A stretch of DNA of 64,000 bases from assembly GCF_024138675.1 (NCBI RefSeq), contig NZ_CP090959.1, positions 310,001 to 374,000 of the forward strand, in the 5' to 3' direction. The notes beneath the pieces were generated by a model, which did no database searches, had not been told where the DNA came from, and was given only the letters and a program-made list of their open reading frames with translations. Of this stretch, positions 42,025 to 49,763 are shown in pieces. This DNA is from Simiduia sp. 21SJ11W-1. GTDB taxonomy: Bacteria > Pseudomonadota > Gammaproteobacteria > Pseudomonadales > Cellvibrionaceae. The stretch's first letter is position 1. Each line of letters begins with the position of its first letter. The translations under genes were made by a program, and so were the position numbers.

Positions 42025-42326
42025 CCCTGTGCCCGCGCACAGGTTGCGTGCGCGGGCCGCGGGCTGCAGGCTTTTGAGTATAGATGCACACCAAGGCGCC
42101 GCAGAGCGCCACACCGGCTTTGTTTTTTGGCCGGGTTTAAAATGAACGATTTACAGAAGTTAAGAGTTACAGAAGTTAAGAGTTACAAGGTTGCAGAAAA
42201 TAAAGACCGTAGAGTCTTAGAACGCAAAGTTCACACACGCTAGAACTAGACCGGAAAACCGGCACTACACTTAACGAGAGCGGCAGGGCAAACACCCGCT
42301 GCAAGAGAAACGAGAAGGAACCCAAC
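42025..42326. other. pgk-fba intergenic region
   Basis: About 300 bases without a gene. Just after pgk there is a perfect hairpin (GCCCGCGCAC / GTGCGCGGGC, 42031-42057) without a T-run. At 42151-42182 a 16-bp unit TTACAGAAGTTAAGAG is repeated twice, with a short third partial copy. The remainder leads to the AAGGAA ribosome site of fba. A promoter for fba is likely here but I could not fix it. Confidence 0.55.
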
Positions 42327-43391
42327 ATGGCCTTAATCAGCTTGCGTCAGCTGCTGGATCACGCCGCCGAACACAACTACGGTGTGCCGGCATTTAACGT
42401 TAATAACCTCGAGCAAATGCGCGCCATTATGGAGGCGGCCGACAAAACCGACTCGCCGGTAATCGTGCAAGCCTCCGCAGGTGCGCGCAAATATGCAGGC
42501 GCGCCCTTCCTGCGCCATTTAATTCTGGCAGCTATAGAAGAATTCCCGCACATTCCCGTGTGCATGCACCAGGATCACGGCACCAGCCCCGCCGTGTGCC
42601 AGCGCTCTATTCAGCTGGGCTTTTCCTCAGTGATGATGGATGGCTCCCTGAAAGAAGACGGCAAAACGCCGGCCGACTACGAATACAACGTGCGCGTAAC
42701 CCAAGAGGCCGTAGCCATGGCCCACGCCTGCGGTGTATCTGTTGAAGGTGAGCTGGGTTGCTTGGGATCGCTTGAAACCGGTGAAGCCGGTGAAGAAGAT
42801 GGCATCGGAGCCGAGGGCAAACTCACTCACGATCAAATGCTCACAGACCCGGAAGAAGCCGCCGATTTCGTGCGTAAAACCCGGGTAGATGCCCTGGCCA
42901 TTGCCTGCGGCACCAGCCACGGCGCCTACAAGTTCACTCGCCCGCCAACCGGCGACATCCTGGCCATCGATCGCATCAAAGCCATTCACGCGCGCATCCC
43001 CAATACCCATTTGGTTATGCACGGCTCATCGTCTGTGCCGCAAGAGTGGTTGAAGGTGATCAACGAATTTGGCGGCGACATACCCGAAACCTACGGTGTG
43101 CCCGTTGAGCAAATTTGCGAAGGCATCAAATACGGCGTGCGCAAGGTGAATATCGACACCGATCTGCGCCTGTCTTCTACCGGCGCTGTACGCAAATTTC
43201 TGGCGGAAAACCCCCGCGAATTTGACCCGCGCAAATTCCTGGCCAAAACCACCGAAGCCATGCGCGACATTTGCATTGCGCGCTATGAAGCCTTCGGCAC
43301 CGCCGGTAACGCCAGTAAAATTAAACCCCTGAACTTAGAGGCTATGTACCTGCGCTACGAAAATGGTAGCCTAGATCCAGAAGTCAACTGA
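42327..43391 (+). CDS. fba: Class II fructose-bisphosphate aldolase
   Basis: A 354-residue zinc-dependent aldolase that splits fructose 1,6-bisphosphate. Zinc and active-site motifs are visible: [31 protein letters not shown] (broken by metal ligands), [18 protein letters not shown] and VNIDTDLR. Length and motif order fit the long type used in gluconeogenesis or the Calvin cycle as well as glycolysis. It is followed by a strong terminator. Confidence 0.97.
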   Translation: MALISLRQLLDHAAEHNYGVPAFNVNNLEQMRAIMEAADKTDSPVIVQASAGARKYAGAPFLRHLILAAIEEFPHIPVCMHQDHGTSPAVCQRSIQLGFSSVMMDGSLKEDGKTPADYEYNVRVTQEAVAMAHACGVSVEGELGCLGSLETGEAGEEDGIGAEGKLTHDQMLTDPEEAADFVRKTRVDALAIACGTSHGAYKFTRPPTGDILAIDRIKAIHARIPNTHLVMHGSSSVPQEWLKVINEFGGDIPETYGVPVEQICEGIKYGVRKVNIDTDLRLSSTGAVRKFLAENPREFDPRKFLAKTTEAMRDICIARYEAFGTAGNASKIKPLNLEAMYLRYENGSLDPEVN

Positions 43392-43398
43392 GTGAGAT

Positions 43399-43423
43399 AA
43401 CGGCAGCTTCGGCTGCCGTTTTT
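43399..43423 (+). terminator. Intrinsic terminator after fba
   Basis: An 8-bp stem ACGGCAGC / GCTGCCGT capped by a stable TTCG tetraloop, then a run of T residues. This is a textbook intrinsic terminator, 7 bases after the fba stop. It ends only about four bases before the next ATG. Confidence 0.92.
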
Positions 43424-43427
43424 TGTT

Positions 43428-44456
43428 ATGTCTGAATTATCCACCGCCATTACCGCCATCCACACCCAGTGGCAGCCACTGAGCGGCAGCGCGCAATGCG
43501 AAAAGCCCTGGCGCGAGAGCGCGGCCTTTCAAACCTACTTACAATTTTATGGCCTCACCCGACTACAGGCGCGCTTTCAAAACCTGCGCCACGGCTTTGG
43601 TTACCTGAATGTTTCTGCACAAAAAATTGCCGCCCACTATTGGCTGCCCAGCGCGCCCAAGGGTGTGCTACTGGTGCTGCACGGCTACTACGACCACGTA
43701 GGCCTGTACGGCAACGCCATCGAATTCGGTTTGCAACAAGGCTTTGCCGTAGTCGCCTTTGATCTCCCGGGCCACGGACTTTCTGAAGGCCCGCGTGCAA
43801 GCATTGACGATTTCAGCCAATACACCGCAGCACTTGCCGCTGTGGTGAACCTAGCCGCAGAGCTGCCGGTTGACGGCCCAACCTTTGCGCTCGCCCAAAG
43901 CACCGGTTGCTCGGTATTGCTGAAATACCAGCTGGACATGCACGCGCAAGTAGAGCACGCAGACATACTGGATGGCCAAATACTGCTCGCACCACTGGTG
44001 CGCCCGCACGGCTGGCATATAAGCCGCTTCGCGCATTTCTTTCTGCGCCACTTCATCAAGCACCTGCCACGAGTGTTTACCCACAACTCCCACGATGAAG
44101 CGTTTCTGGAATTTCTAAAGCGAGACCCACTGCAACCCACACAGCTTTCTGTGCGCTGGGTAAGCGCCATGAAAATGTGGTTGCACCAATTCTGGCGCTG
44201 CAAGCCCCTCACCTTGCCTACGCTCATCATCCAAGGGCGCGAAGACACCACTGTCGATTGGCGCTTTAACATCCCCGTACTCACCGCACGCCTGCCGAAC
44301 CACCAATTGCACTGGCTAACCCATGCGCGTCACCAGCTCATTAACGAGCGCTCCGACATCCGCGCTGAATACCTCACGGTAGCGGCACAGTTTCTTGAAA
44401 GCCTGCGCGTAAAGGCTAAAGCCAAATCCGAGCGACTGGCCAGCAAGGCGGGGTAG
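43428..44456 (+). CDS. Alpha/beta hydrolase, monoacylglycerol lipase-like
   Basis: A 342-residue alpha/beta hydrolase of the Hydrolase_4 (serine aminopeptidase/lysophospholipase) type. It has the oxyanion motif VLHGYYDHVGLYG, the DLPGHGLSEGPR loop, a nucleophile elbow AQSTGC in which the first Gly of GxSxG is Ala, the Asp in IIQGREDTTVDW and the His in THARHQLINE. The C-terminus is Lys/Ala-rich. The fba terminator sits immediately upstream, so there is no room for a normal ribosome site; the true start or promoter is uncertain. It is the last backbone gene before the cassette array. Confidence 0.83.
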   Translation: MSELSTAITAIHTQWQPLSGSAQCEKPWRESAAFQTYLQFYGLTRLQARFQNLRHGFGYLNVSAQKIAAHYWLPSAPKGVLLVLHGYYDHVGLYGNAIEFGLQQGFAVVAFDLPGHGLSEGPRASIDDFSQYTAALAAVVNLAAELPVDGPTFALAQSTGCSVLLKYQLDMHAQVEHADILDGQILLAPLVRPHGWHISRFAHFFLRHFIKHLPRVFTHNSHDEAFLEFLKRDPLQPTQLSVRWVSAMKMWLHQFWRCKPLTLPTLIIQGREDTTVDWRFNIPVLTARLPNHQLHWLTHARHQLINERSDIRAEYLTVAAQFLESLRVKAKAKSERLASKAG

Positions 44457-44640
44457 ATGAGTGTTGCGCTAAGATTGCAGGCTAGCTACCTGGCGTCCAG
44501 TGCGCTTATTGACAAGGTTATTATCAGGCTTCTTTAGGGTTGATATAGGGTCAGCGCTGGTACGGCCTTTGCTGCTTTGAAATCGTATCTATGCATCTGT
44601 GTATTTGTGCATTTGTATTTGAATGCTTGCGCTCAATCTC

Positions 44641-44748
44641 CGCAAACCGCAAACCGCAAACCGCAAACCGCAAACCGCAAACCGCAAACCGCAAACCGCA
44701 AACCGCAAACCGCAAACCGCAAACCGCAAACCGCAAACCGCAAACCGC
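44641..44748. repeat. 7-bp tandem repeat (CGCAAAC), about 15 copies
   Basis: A perfect run of CGCAAAC units over 108 bases, with no sequence variation. Because 7 is not a multiple of 3, reading frames through it cycle through all three phases and stay open, which explains the long low-complexity open frames on both strands. No gene is inferred. It lies about 420 bases upstream of the first cassette. Confidence 0.97.
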
Positions 44749-44920
44749 TGGCGCCCGCGCCCAAACATATTGCTCTATGCCTGCCAATAAGCGTTGGCTT
44801 GCTTAAATGGGCATCCCTGGTGATTTTTTAAAAATTCAGGTGGCGGTGATTGGTGTGGGCGGCCATGTCATGTAGATCAGTTGCGCACCAAGAGTGTGCC
44901 CCGATGCCGTTTTTCAGTAG

Positions 44921-45133
44921 CTAGGTCTCAGTTTTATCCTCAAGAAATTCAATGTTTTTTCGCCATTTATCGTTTTTAATGAAGGGCTTATCGGGTATAT
45001 TTCGACATGGTCTACGGGGAATATATTGCCAACCGCTTTAGGTATTGGCAGTGATATGTTGATTTTCACGCCAAAATATATTGCCAAAACCAAAAATACA
45101 GGGACCCAGCGTTGGATTTATCCAATATTTTGA
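44921..45133 (+). other. Possible C-terminal gene remnant (no start codon)
   Basis: Between the stop at 44918 and the stop at 45131 there are 70 sense codons, with a protein-like composition (SFILKKFNVF at the start, IAKTKNTGTQRWIYPIF at the end). There is no ATG in its first two thirds and no ribosome site. It may be the tail of a gene whose front was lost, or chance. I recognise no family. Confidence 0.15.
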
Positions 45134-45181
45134 AAATAAATATCCGCGCTCCGTCCGTTGAATAAGCTGTTATGTGAAGCT

Positions 45182-45490
45182 ATGAAAGATCAGGTACGAA
45201 GTGTTCTCGAGGAAATGAGAGCCAAATACTCAGATTTCTCGTTTGAACAAATCAAAGAGATTGGCTGGGTAAATCTTGAAAGTATAAGAATAGAAGGTAA
45301 GAAGTACTGGCCCTCTATATGGTCACAGGTGCACAAGGACGATGACTATATACTGGTAGTACAGCTTACGAGGTGGTATTTCCTCAGAATAGTTGGTTCT
45401 ACAGACTGTATCGGTTACAGATTTCATAAGTCCGGTGGCATTGAAGAAATTGATGAGATATATCTAATGAACGAAGTGGGGCATCCGTGA
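45182..45490 (+). CDS. Cassette 1: hypothetical protein
   Basis: A 102-residue soluble protein, rich in Tyr, Trp and charged residues (KKYWPSIWSQVHKDDDY, RWYFLRIVG). No domain recognised. The ATG at 45182 lies 5 bases after the first junction core (GTTATGT, 45171-45177). A TTG start at 45158 would put the start codon outside the cassette and is unlikely. The stop lies 4 bases before its attC. Confidence 0.6.
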   Translation: MKDQVRSVLEEMRAKYSDFSFEQIKEIGWVNLESIRIEGKKYWPSIWSQVHKDDDYILVVQLTRWYFLRIVGSTDCIGYRFHKSGGIEEIDEIYLMNEVGHP

Positions 45491-45494
45491 AATC

Positions 45495-45581
45495 ACATAA
45501 CAAGTGCATCTTGTTCGCCGCTAAAAAGCGCGGCGGGACGGCTACGCGTTCGCTTCGCCGCCCCAAATGCAGGCGTTAAGT
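45495..45581 (+). repeat. attC 1
   Basis: 87 bases from R'' ACATAAC to R' GTTAAGT. The inner arms (AGCGCGGCGGGACGG and the matching CGCCGCCCC) form the stem, with GCTACGCGTTCGC at its tip. Confidence 0.9.
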
Positions 45582-45644
45582 GTCTGTTCAGCGTCGGTTC
45601 ATAATTAGGCAGGATAATCTCATATTTTTAAAAGGAGCTTTGCA

Positions 45645-46016
45645 GTGTATAAATATCTTGTCGCAGTGGTAACTTTGTTTACTAGTTTTTTCGCATATTC
45701 ATCAGATCGCAACATTACTTATCTAGTCGCATACGATGCTGGAGAAGTCGCATCGACTAAAACATACAGTGTAGCTCTCACTTCAGGTGGTGCGGAGACG
45801 GTTAAGCTCGATGGTGGGTATTCGTTAAAGGTGGCTGGCACCACAGAGGGTGTATCTACGGTATTATTGAGTCCAGCAGGGGAGACTCAGTTGGTTACGA
45901 ATCAAAGTTCGGAATCTGTTCTAAATGGTAACTTTTTACTTGTTTGTGCAAAAGACGGTTTTACCAAGCGTATTAGTCCTATTCCAAGCGAGCTACCCTC
46001 CTGCAACCCCACTTAA
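45645..46016 (+). CDS. Cassette 2: small exported protein (copy 1 of a duplicated cassette)
   Basis: A 123-residue protein with an N-terminal signal peptide (about 1-19) and a compact beta-looking mature part with one Cys near 105 and another near 120, which might pair. The start is GTG, 8 bases after AAAGGAG. The last codons and the TAA stop are the R'' box of its attC. The 559-bp cassette has a near-identical copy at 49695-50253. No family recognised; a periplasmic or outer-membrane lipid-free protein is the best guess. Confidence 0.7.
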   Translation: MYKYLVAVVTLFTSFFAYSSDRNITYLVAYDAGEVASTKTYSVALTSGGAETVKLDGGYSLKVAGTTEGVSTVLLSPAGETQLVTNQSSESVLNGNFLLVCAKDGFTKRISPIPSELPSCNPT

Positions 46017-46140
46017 CAAGGCCATTTTGCCTCGCCAGCAAAGCTGGCTGGACAAATTTTCCGTGGCTCGTTTTGTGCTTTGACGCTACGCTAGCACAAA
46101 ACGCCCCACTCCAAATTTGCCGCAAATGGCGGCGTTATAT
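46011..46140 (+). repeat. attC 2
   Basis: 130 bases from ACTTAAC to GTTATAT. The inner stem CGTTTTGTGCT / AGCACAAAACG has an 11-bp perfect arm. The gene's stop codon overlaps R''. Confidence 0.92.
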
Positions 46141-46146
46141 TTCACT

Positions 46147-46602
46147 ATGAATCGAATACTGTATTTACTGTTAATCTTGTCGCCGCTATCGAGTGCGTGT
46201 GAACTCACTAAAGAGTATCGAGAAGTGCGCACCCAGATAGTCAAAGACGCCAAATATGCGTATCGTGCATGTACAGATTCAGTGGATAGCTTTCATTATT
46301 GGCAGGAAGTTGCCGTCTGCGAGAAAGAAGGCGGTGGTGAAAATATTGGTGGTGGTTGCCAGCACATTGTAGCCAACAGGGTTTCTAAAGTTAAGCGCAG
46401 CTATGAACACTGTGGAATATTTGAAATAAGTTCCGATGAAATCCAAAATTATTTCGAGGAATACGTGAAGTCAAAAAATATAACAAAGTGTTCAACCACC
46501 GCTACGCCTTCGGCTTCGCTGGACAGTCAAAGCGCTGGTTCTTTTGTGCATTTGCTTCGCAAATCTTCGCACAAAAGCCCCAGCACTTTGCCTGCCGGTT
46601 AA
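46147..46602 (+). CDS. Cassette 3: exported Cys-rich protein whose tail runs through attC
   Basis: A 151-residue protein starting at the ATG 6 bases after the R' core. An in-frame start at 46117 lies inside the previous attC and is rejected. A signal peptide of about 17 residues ends at SSAC. The mature part has several Cys (ACTD, AVCEKE, GGGCQH, EHCGIF) that suggest disulfides. The last 39 residues are encoded by attC 3, and are Ser/Thr/Ala-rich, so they are probably junk sequence tolerated at the C-terminus. No family recognised. Confidence 0.65.
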   Translation: MNRILYLLLILSPLSSACELTKEYREVRTQIVKDAKYAYRACTDSVDSFHYWQEVAVCEKEGGGENIGGGCQHIVANRVSKVKRSYEHCGIFEISSDEIQNYFEEYVKSKNITKCSTTATPSASLDSQSAGSFVHLLRKSSHKSPSTLPAG

Positions 46603-46615
46603 CACGGCGTTAAGT
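46478..46615 (+). repeat. attC 3
   Basis: 138 bases from ATATAAC to GTTAAGT, with an inner stem CTTTTGTGC / GCACAAAAG. The cassette 3 gene reads through most of it and stops 7 bases before the R' core. Confidence 0.85.
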
Positions 46616-46622
46616 GTCAAAG

Positions 46623-46913
46623 ATGGAAATGATCAATTCGGTAGTTTCAACAATTTTATGCTCTGTTGTCCTGGTAATTGGCGGGCTATGTTTCTTTAAG
46701 GGTTTTTATTACTTTATAAAGGCACTAGCTAATCGAAATGCCGAGGTAGCAAAGGGAAATTACTTCACGTCATTCAATTTTACCAATGCACTATGGTTAC
46801 CAAATGCACTAACCATAGAGGGTAAAAAATACAGGGGTAAAGCAGTTAAAAATATTGGCTGTTTATTCTGCCTATTAATCGCGTTAGTGTTATTAAATAA
46901 CTATGTTCTCTAG
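46623..46913 (+). CDS. Cassette 4: small membrane protein
   Basis: A 96-residue protein with two transmembrane helices, at about 5-30 and 75-93, and a short loop with KGNYFTSFNFTNALW between them. The ATG at 46623 is 7 bases after the core; an earlier GTG at 46614 lies in the core itself. No family recognised. Confidence 0.65.
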   Translation: MEMINSVVSTILCSVVLVIGGLCFFKGFYYFIKALANRNAEVAKGNYFTSFNFTNALWLPNALTIEGKKYRGKAVKNIGCLFCLLIALVLLNNYVL

Positions 46914-46925
46914 TCGCAAAAAAGC

Positions 46926-47003
46926 ACTTAACAAGGCCAGCCAGCATCGCTCCCTGCGGTCGCTGGACCTCGTTTCACTCGGCCGCTGCTGGCGGCGTTA
47001 AGG
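46926..47003 (+). repeat. attC 4
   Basis: 78 bases from ACTTAAC to GTTAAGG, with the arms GGCCAGCCAGCA and TGCTGGCGG. Its R' core belongs to ORF-less cassette 5. Confidence 0.92.
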
Positions 47004-47356
47004 TGCTCTAGAAAACTTTAATCAATTGAGTGCCAGGCAGGAAGTTTTTACACAGTTTCAAATAATTCCGGCATCAGGGAGTGTGCCGCGTCAAAATCGC
47101 AGTTTCTCCCAGTGCCAAAAAGTAAGCCCGTAGTGGTGCGTAGTTCGCAGCATCTTTCGGCATAAGTTTAGGTTTCGCAGGGTAGCCAAGCTGTGGCATT
47201 CTTGCGGGTTAAATTAATCAGGTTAAGGTTTCGCTGCCGCTCCACAACGTACGTTGTAGCAAGTTTGGTAGATCGCATCCTTAACAAGGGTGGTCATGTC
47301 GCAGCTAGCACTGCTGGACGGCCTCCGCTGCGCTGCGGCCGCCCATGCCACCGGCG
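46998..47356 (+). other. Cassette 5: ORF-less cassette, copy 1
   Basis: A 359-bp cassette with no credible gene on either strand. It aligns end to end with cassette 7 (358 bp) with substitutions and a 1-base indel that breaks the only frame of any length. It begins TTAAGGTGCTCTA and carries near its end a perfect 14-bp palindrome ACAACGTACGTTGT, followed by AGCAAGTTTGGTAGATCGCA just before the attC. It may encode a small RNA or carry a promoter. No clear sigma-70 promoter seen. Confidence 0.75.
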
Positions 47357-47362
47357 TTATGT
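47279..47362 (+). repeat. attC 5
   Basis: 84 bases from CCTTAAC to GTTATGT; nearly identical to attC 7. Arms around GGACGGCCTCCGCTGCGCTGC pair with GCGGCCGCCC. Confidence 0.92.
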
Positions 47363-47375
47363 GTAAGGGGAGGGT

Positions 47376-47753
47376 ATGAAATTTACAGCTGGAGCAATTC
47401 TAGTATTAATAGCTAGAGTTTTAGTATTTGTCGGCGCGTTAGAAATATATCTCTTATATACAGGCGAAATATCTTTTAAAGAGGGGCGTGAATTAAAGAT
47501 TGAATACGGAGTACTATTTATATTAACTGGTATAGCTTTGTCATATATTTCTTGGCGTTGGTTTGCTGATACGCAAGTTGGTTGGTCTCAAATTCCACAT
47601 CAGTCATTTGCAATTGTTGCGGCGATTGTAGCCTTGGCCACGGTTTTTGAAATATTTTCAAATTACGCACAGTTAAATAACTATATCGTGTTTATTGTAT
47701 CTACATTTATTGCTGGCAGTTGGTGGTATCGTGCTAAATCTAAAAACACATAA
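47376..47753 (+). CDS. Cassette 6: membrane protein with about four helices
   Basis: A 125-residue protein of about four hydrophobic helices (about 5-28, 45-62, 77-95, 100-118). It has an excellent ribosome site (GGGGAGGG) before the ATG at 47376. The stop is part of R''. AT-rich codon usage, unlike the flanking chromosome. No family recognised. Confidence 0.7.
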   Translation: MKFTAGAILVLIARVLVFVGALEIYLLYTGEISFKEGRELKIEYGVLFILTGIALSYISWRWFADTQVGWSQIPHQSFAIVAAIVALATVFEIFSNYAQLNNYIVFIVSTFIAGSWWYRAKSKNT

Positions 47754-47825
47754 CAAACCAATCAACGATGCTCCCTGCGGTCGCCGGACCTCGCTGTCGC
47801 TCGGCCCGTTATTGGGGCGTTAAGG
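47748..47825 (+). repeat. attC 6
   Basis: 78 bases from ACATAAC to GTTAAGG. It resembles attC 4 (shared GCTCCCTGCGGTCGC segment), so both probably share an origin. Confidence 0.92.
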
Positions 47826-48177
47826 TGCTCTAATAAATTTTGATCAAGTGAGTGCTGGGCAAAAAGTTTTTACACAGTTTCAAAGAATTCCGGCATCAGG
47901 GAGTGTGCCGCGTCAGAATCGCAGTTTCTCCCCATGCCACAAAGTAGTCCGTAGTGGCGCAGAGTTCACAGCATCGTTCGGTAAACTTTTAGGGTTCGCA
48001 AGGTGGTCTAGCTATGGCATTCTTGCGGGTAATTTTATCTAGGTTGCGGTTTCGCTGCCGCTCCACAACGTAAGTTGTAGCAAGTTTGGTAGATCGCATC
48101 CTTAACAAGGGTGGTCATGTCGCAGCTAACGCTGCTGGACGGCCTCCGCTGCGCTGCGGCCGCCCATGCCACCGGCG
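47820..48177 (+). other. Cassette 7: ORF-less cassette, copy 2
   Basis: A 358-bp cassette homologous to cassette 5 over its whole length. A 64-codon open frame from the GTG at 47848 exists here, but in copy 1 the same frame stops after about 35 codons, so it is not kept. The palindrome near the end reads ACAACGTAAGTTGT. Same start (TTAAGGTGCTCTA) and same attC type as copy 1. Confidence 0.75.
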
Positions 48178-48183
48178 TTATGC
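48100..48183 (+). repeat. attC 7
   Basis: 84 bases from CCTTAAC to GTTATGC, almost the same as attC 5. Confidence 0.92.
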
Positions 48184-48206
48184 AGATCAAAAGGAATTAA
48201 CAAGCC

Positions 48207-48512
48207 ATGGATTTAGCAAGTGTTAAAAAGGCTGGTCTCAGTAGTCTGCTAATGCTCGGAGTAGGGTTTGGTCAGGTATTATCTGCCTGGTATGTCGGTA
48301 ACCAGTCAGAAAATATTCTTATTGTTGGTGCAATATTTCTTTGTTTAAGTATCGCAACATTTTGTGGGGTTTACTGGTTTCATATCTGGTGGTCTATTAA
48401 GCGCGCAAGGTTGGGAAATTCAGAACCAATGCCACTACTGTTTTCGCCATTGGTGTGGGTGCCCATGGTGGCAGCTCTAGTATATTTAGGCATTCAACTT
48501 CACAATGCATAA
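48207..48512 (+). CDS. Cassette 8: small membrane protein
   Basis: A 101-residue protein with three transmembrane helices (about 10-30, 38-60, 78-97) and a basic loop (WWSIKRARLG) after the second, so that loop is probably cytoplasmic. The ATG follows AAAAGGAATTAA. The stop is part of R''. No family recognised. Confidence 0.68.
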   Translation: MDLASVKKAGLSSLLMLGVGFGQVLSAWYVGNQSENILIVGAIFLCLSIATFCGVYWFHIWWSIKRARLGNSEPMPLLFSPLVWVPMVAALVYLGIQLHNA

Positions 48513-48648
48513 CAAAGCCAAGCAGGTATAGCCGCTAAAATACAGCGGCTAGGACAGCCAACACTACGCGCTTTTTGTGTTGTCGCTATCGCTCCAAATT
48601 AACACAAAAATCGCTACATGTTGTCTGCCCCTGTTGGCGGCGTTAGAT
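48507..48648 (+). repeat. attC 8
   Basis: 142 bases from GCATAAC to GTTAGAT, the longest in the array. It has inner arms TTTTTGTGTT and AACACAAAAA around TCGCTATCGCTCC. Confidence 0.88.
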
Positions 48649-48677
48649 TACTATCAAGATCCAACCAAGGAATAAGA

Positions 48678-49625
48678 ATGACAGAAGAAGTGCAACAAAA
48701 CTGGATAGCAAATTTTTGGAGGAGAATCGGAGCTCTTTTTATCGACACTCTGATTCTTGGGTTAGTGGGTTTTCTATTGGGGTTAGCCCTTAAGGCTACG
48801 TTTGTTCAAATCGGTGGCTGGGGGCGTTTAATAGGTTTTGGTATTGCTTTAGCCTATTTCGGGTTAATGAATAGCAAGCTGTCTAATGGACAAACTATTG
48901 GAAAAAGGCTTTTAAATCTTAGAGTCGTTGATTTAGATAACCATACAATACCTTTAATTAGGTCTGTATTTCGATACATTGTTTTGGCCGCTCCTTTTTC
49001 TTTAAATGGGGCCCAGTTTTCAAATGAAGCGTTACTTTCGTATTTAATGTACCCGCTCTCTATGATCGTTTTCGGCGGGTTATTTTCTATAATTTATTTG
49101 TACATATTTAACAGAGTAACCAGGCAGTCACTTCATGACCTTGCAGCTGGCACCTTGGTGGTCAATGCCAACATTGAAAAGCAAGAGGTTGGCAAAGTTT
49201 GGAAGCTCCATCTAGTAATAGTTGCAGTATTTTTTGTCGCTGCTGCAATAGTCCCTGCCTTTACTGGGAAACTGGCACAGAATGAACCATTTAAAGACAT
49301 GCTTGCGGTTCAGTCGGCTCTCTCAAATGAGCAAGAAGTATCTTATGCTACGGTTACTACCAGTACGACGACTTTCAGCTCTGTAAATGAGGGGACCAAA
49401 ACAACAACATATGTAACTGCTCAAGCCGTTCTCTCATCCAATAAAGTTAGTGATGTTGAGCTTGCTCGAAAATTAGCCGCTATTGTTATCCAAAATTACC
49501 CCGAAGCAGTGAATAAAGATGCTCTTAGAATTACTCTAACATACGGCTATGACATAGGTATCTGGTCTCAGTGGTCAAGCCATACACATGATTTCAATCC
49601 TGGTGAGTTTGCTGGTTCTGAGTAA
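48678..49625 (+). CDS. Cassette 9: RDD-family membrane protein
   Basis: A 315-residue protein. The N-terminal 180 residues are an RDD domain: RRIGALFIDTLIL in the first helix, SNGQTIGKRLLNLRVVD after the second, and TRQSLHDLAAGTLVV at the end, with about four helices. A fifth hydrophobic helix is at about 185-205, then a 110-residue extracytoplasmic tail rich in Thr and Ser. RDD proteins are poorly understood; some act as Na+/H+ antiporters. The ATG at 48678 follows CCAAGGAATA; an open frame starting at 48618 would begin in the previous attC. It is the largest intact cassette gene except the TPR one. Confidence 0.82.
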   Translation: MTEEVQQNWIANFWRRIGALFIDTLILGLVGFLLGLALKATFVQIGGWGRLIGFGIALAYFGLMNSKLSNGQTIGKRLLNLRVVDLDNHTIPLIRSVFRYIVLAAPFSLNGAQFSNEALLSYLMYPLSMIVFGGLFSIIYLYIFNRVTRQSLHDLAAGTLVVNANIEKQEVGKVWKLHLVIVAVFFVAAAIVPAFTGKLAQNEPFKDMLAVQSALSNEQEVSYATVTTSTTTFSSVNEGTKTTTYVTAQAVLSSNKVSDVELARKLAAIVIQNYPEAVNKDALRITLTYGYDIGIWSQWSSHTHDFNPGEFAGSE

Positions 49626-49630
49626 GCGTA

Positions 49631-49700
49631 ATCTAACAAGCGGCTGTTGTCGGACGTGCCTACGCTACGCTTCGGCACGCCGCAAAGCCGGGCGTTAAGT
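49631..49700 (+). repeat. attC 9
   Basis: 70 bases from ATCTAAC to GTTAAGT, compact, with a stem of GGACGTGCC and GGCACGCC around TACGCTACGCTTC. Confidence 0.93.
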
Positions 49701-49763
49701 GTCTGTTCAGCTTCGGTTCATAATTAGGCAGGATAATCTCATATTTTTAAAAGGAGCTTTACA

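Larger units (their letters stand above)
44457..45170. other. Non-coding stretch at the left edge of the cassette array
   Basis: About 710 bases between the hydrolase gene and the first cassette junction. It contains the 7-bp tandem repeat (44641-44748) and a possible gene remnant (44921-45133). There is no integrase gene on either strand. Cores resembling GTTRRRY occur at 45111 (GTTGGAT), 45157 (GTTGAAT) and 45171 (GTTATGT), but I see no paired inverted half-site, so an attI site is not demonstrated. Confidence 0.6.

Noticed and set aside
44641-44748. CRISPR-like array
   Set aside because: The 7-bp units are contiguous with no spacers, so it is a simple tandem repeat.
44551-44831. Open frames of 71-84 codons through the 7-bp repeat
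   Set aside because: They are products of the repeat (no stop in the unit in any phase) and have no ribosome site or natural composition.
44457-45170. An integron integrase gene or relic at the array's left edge
   Set aside because: No tyrosine-recombinase-like frame on either strand, and the space (about 710 bases, partly repeat) is too short for an intact intI.
47848-48042. 64-codon open frame in ORF-less cassette 7
   Set aside because: The same frame in the homologous cassette 5 stops after about 35 codons and a 1-base indel breaks the remainder; no ribosome site.
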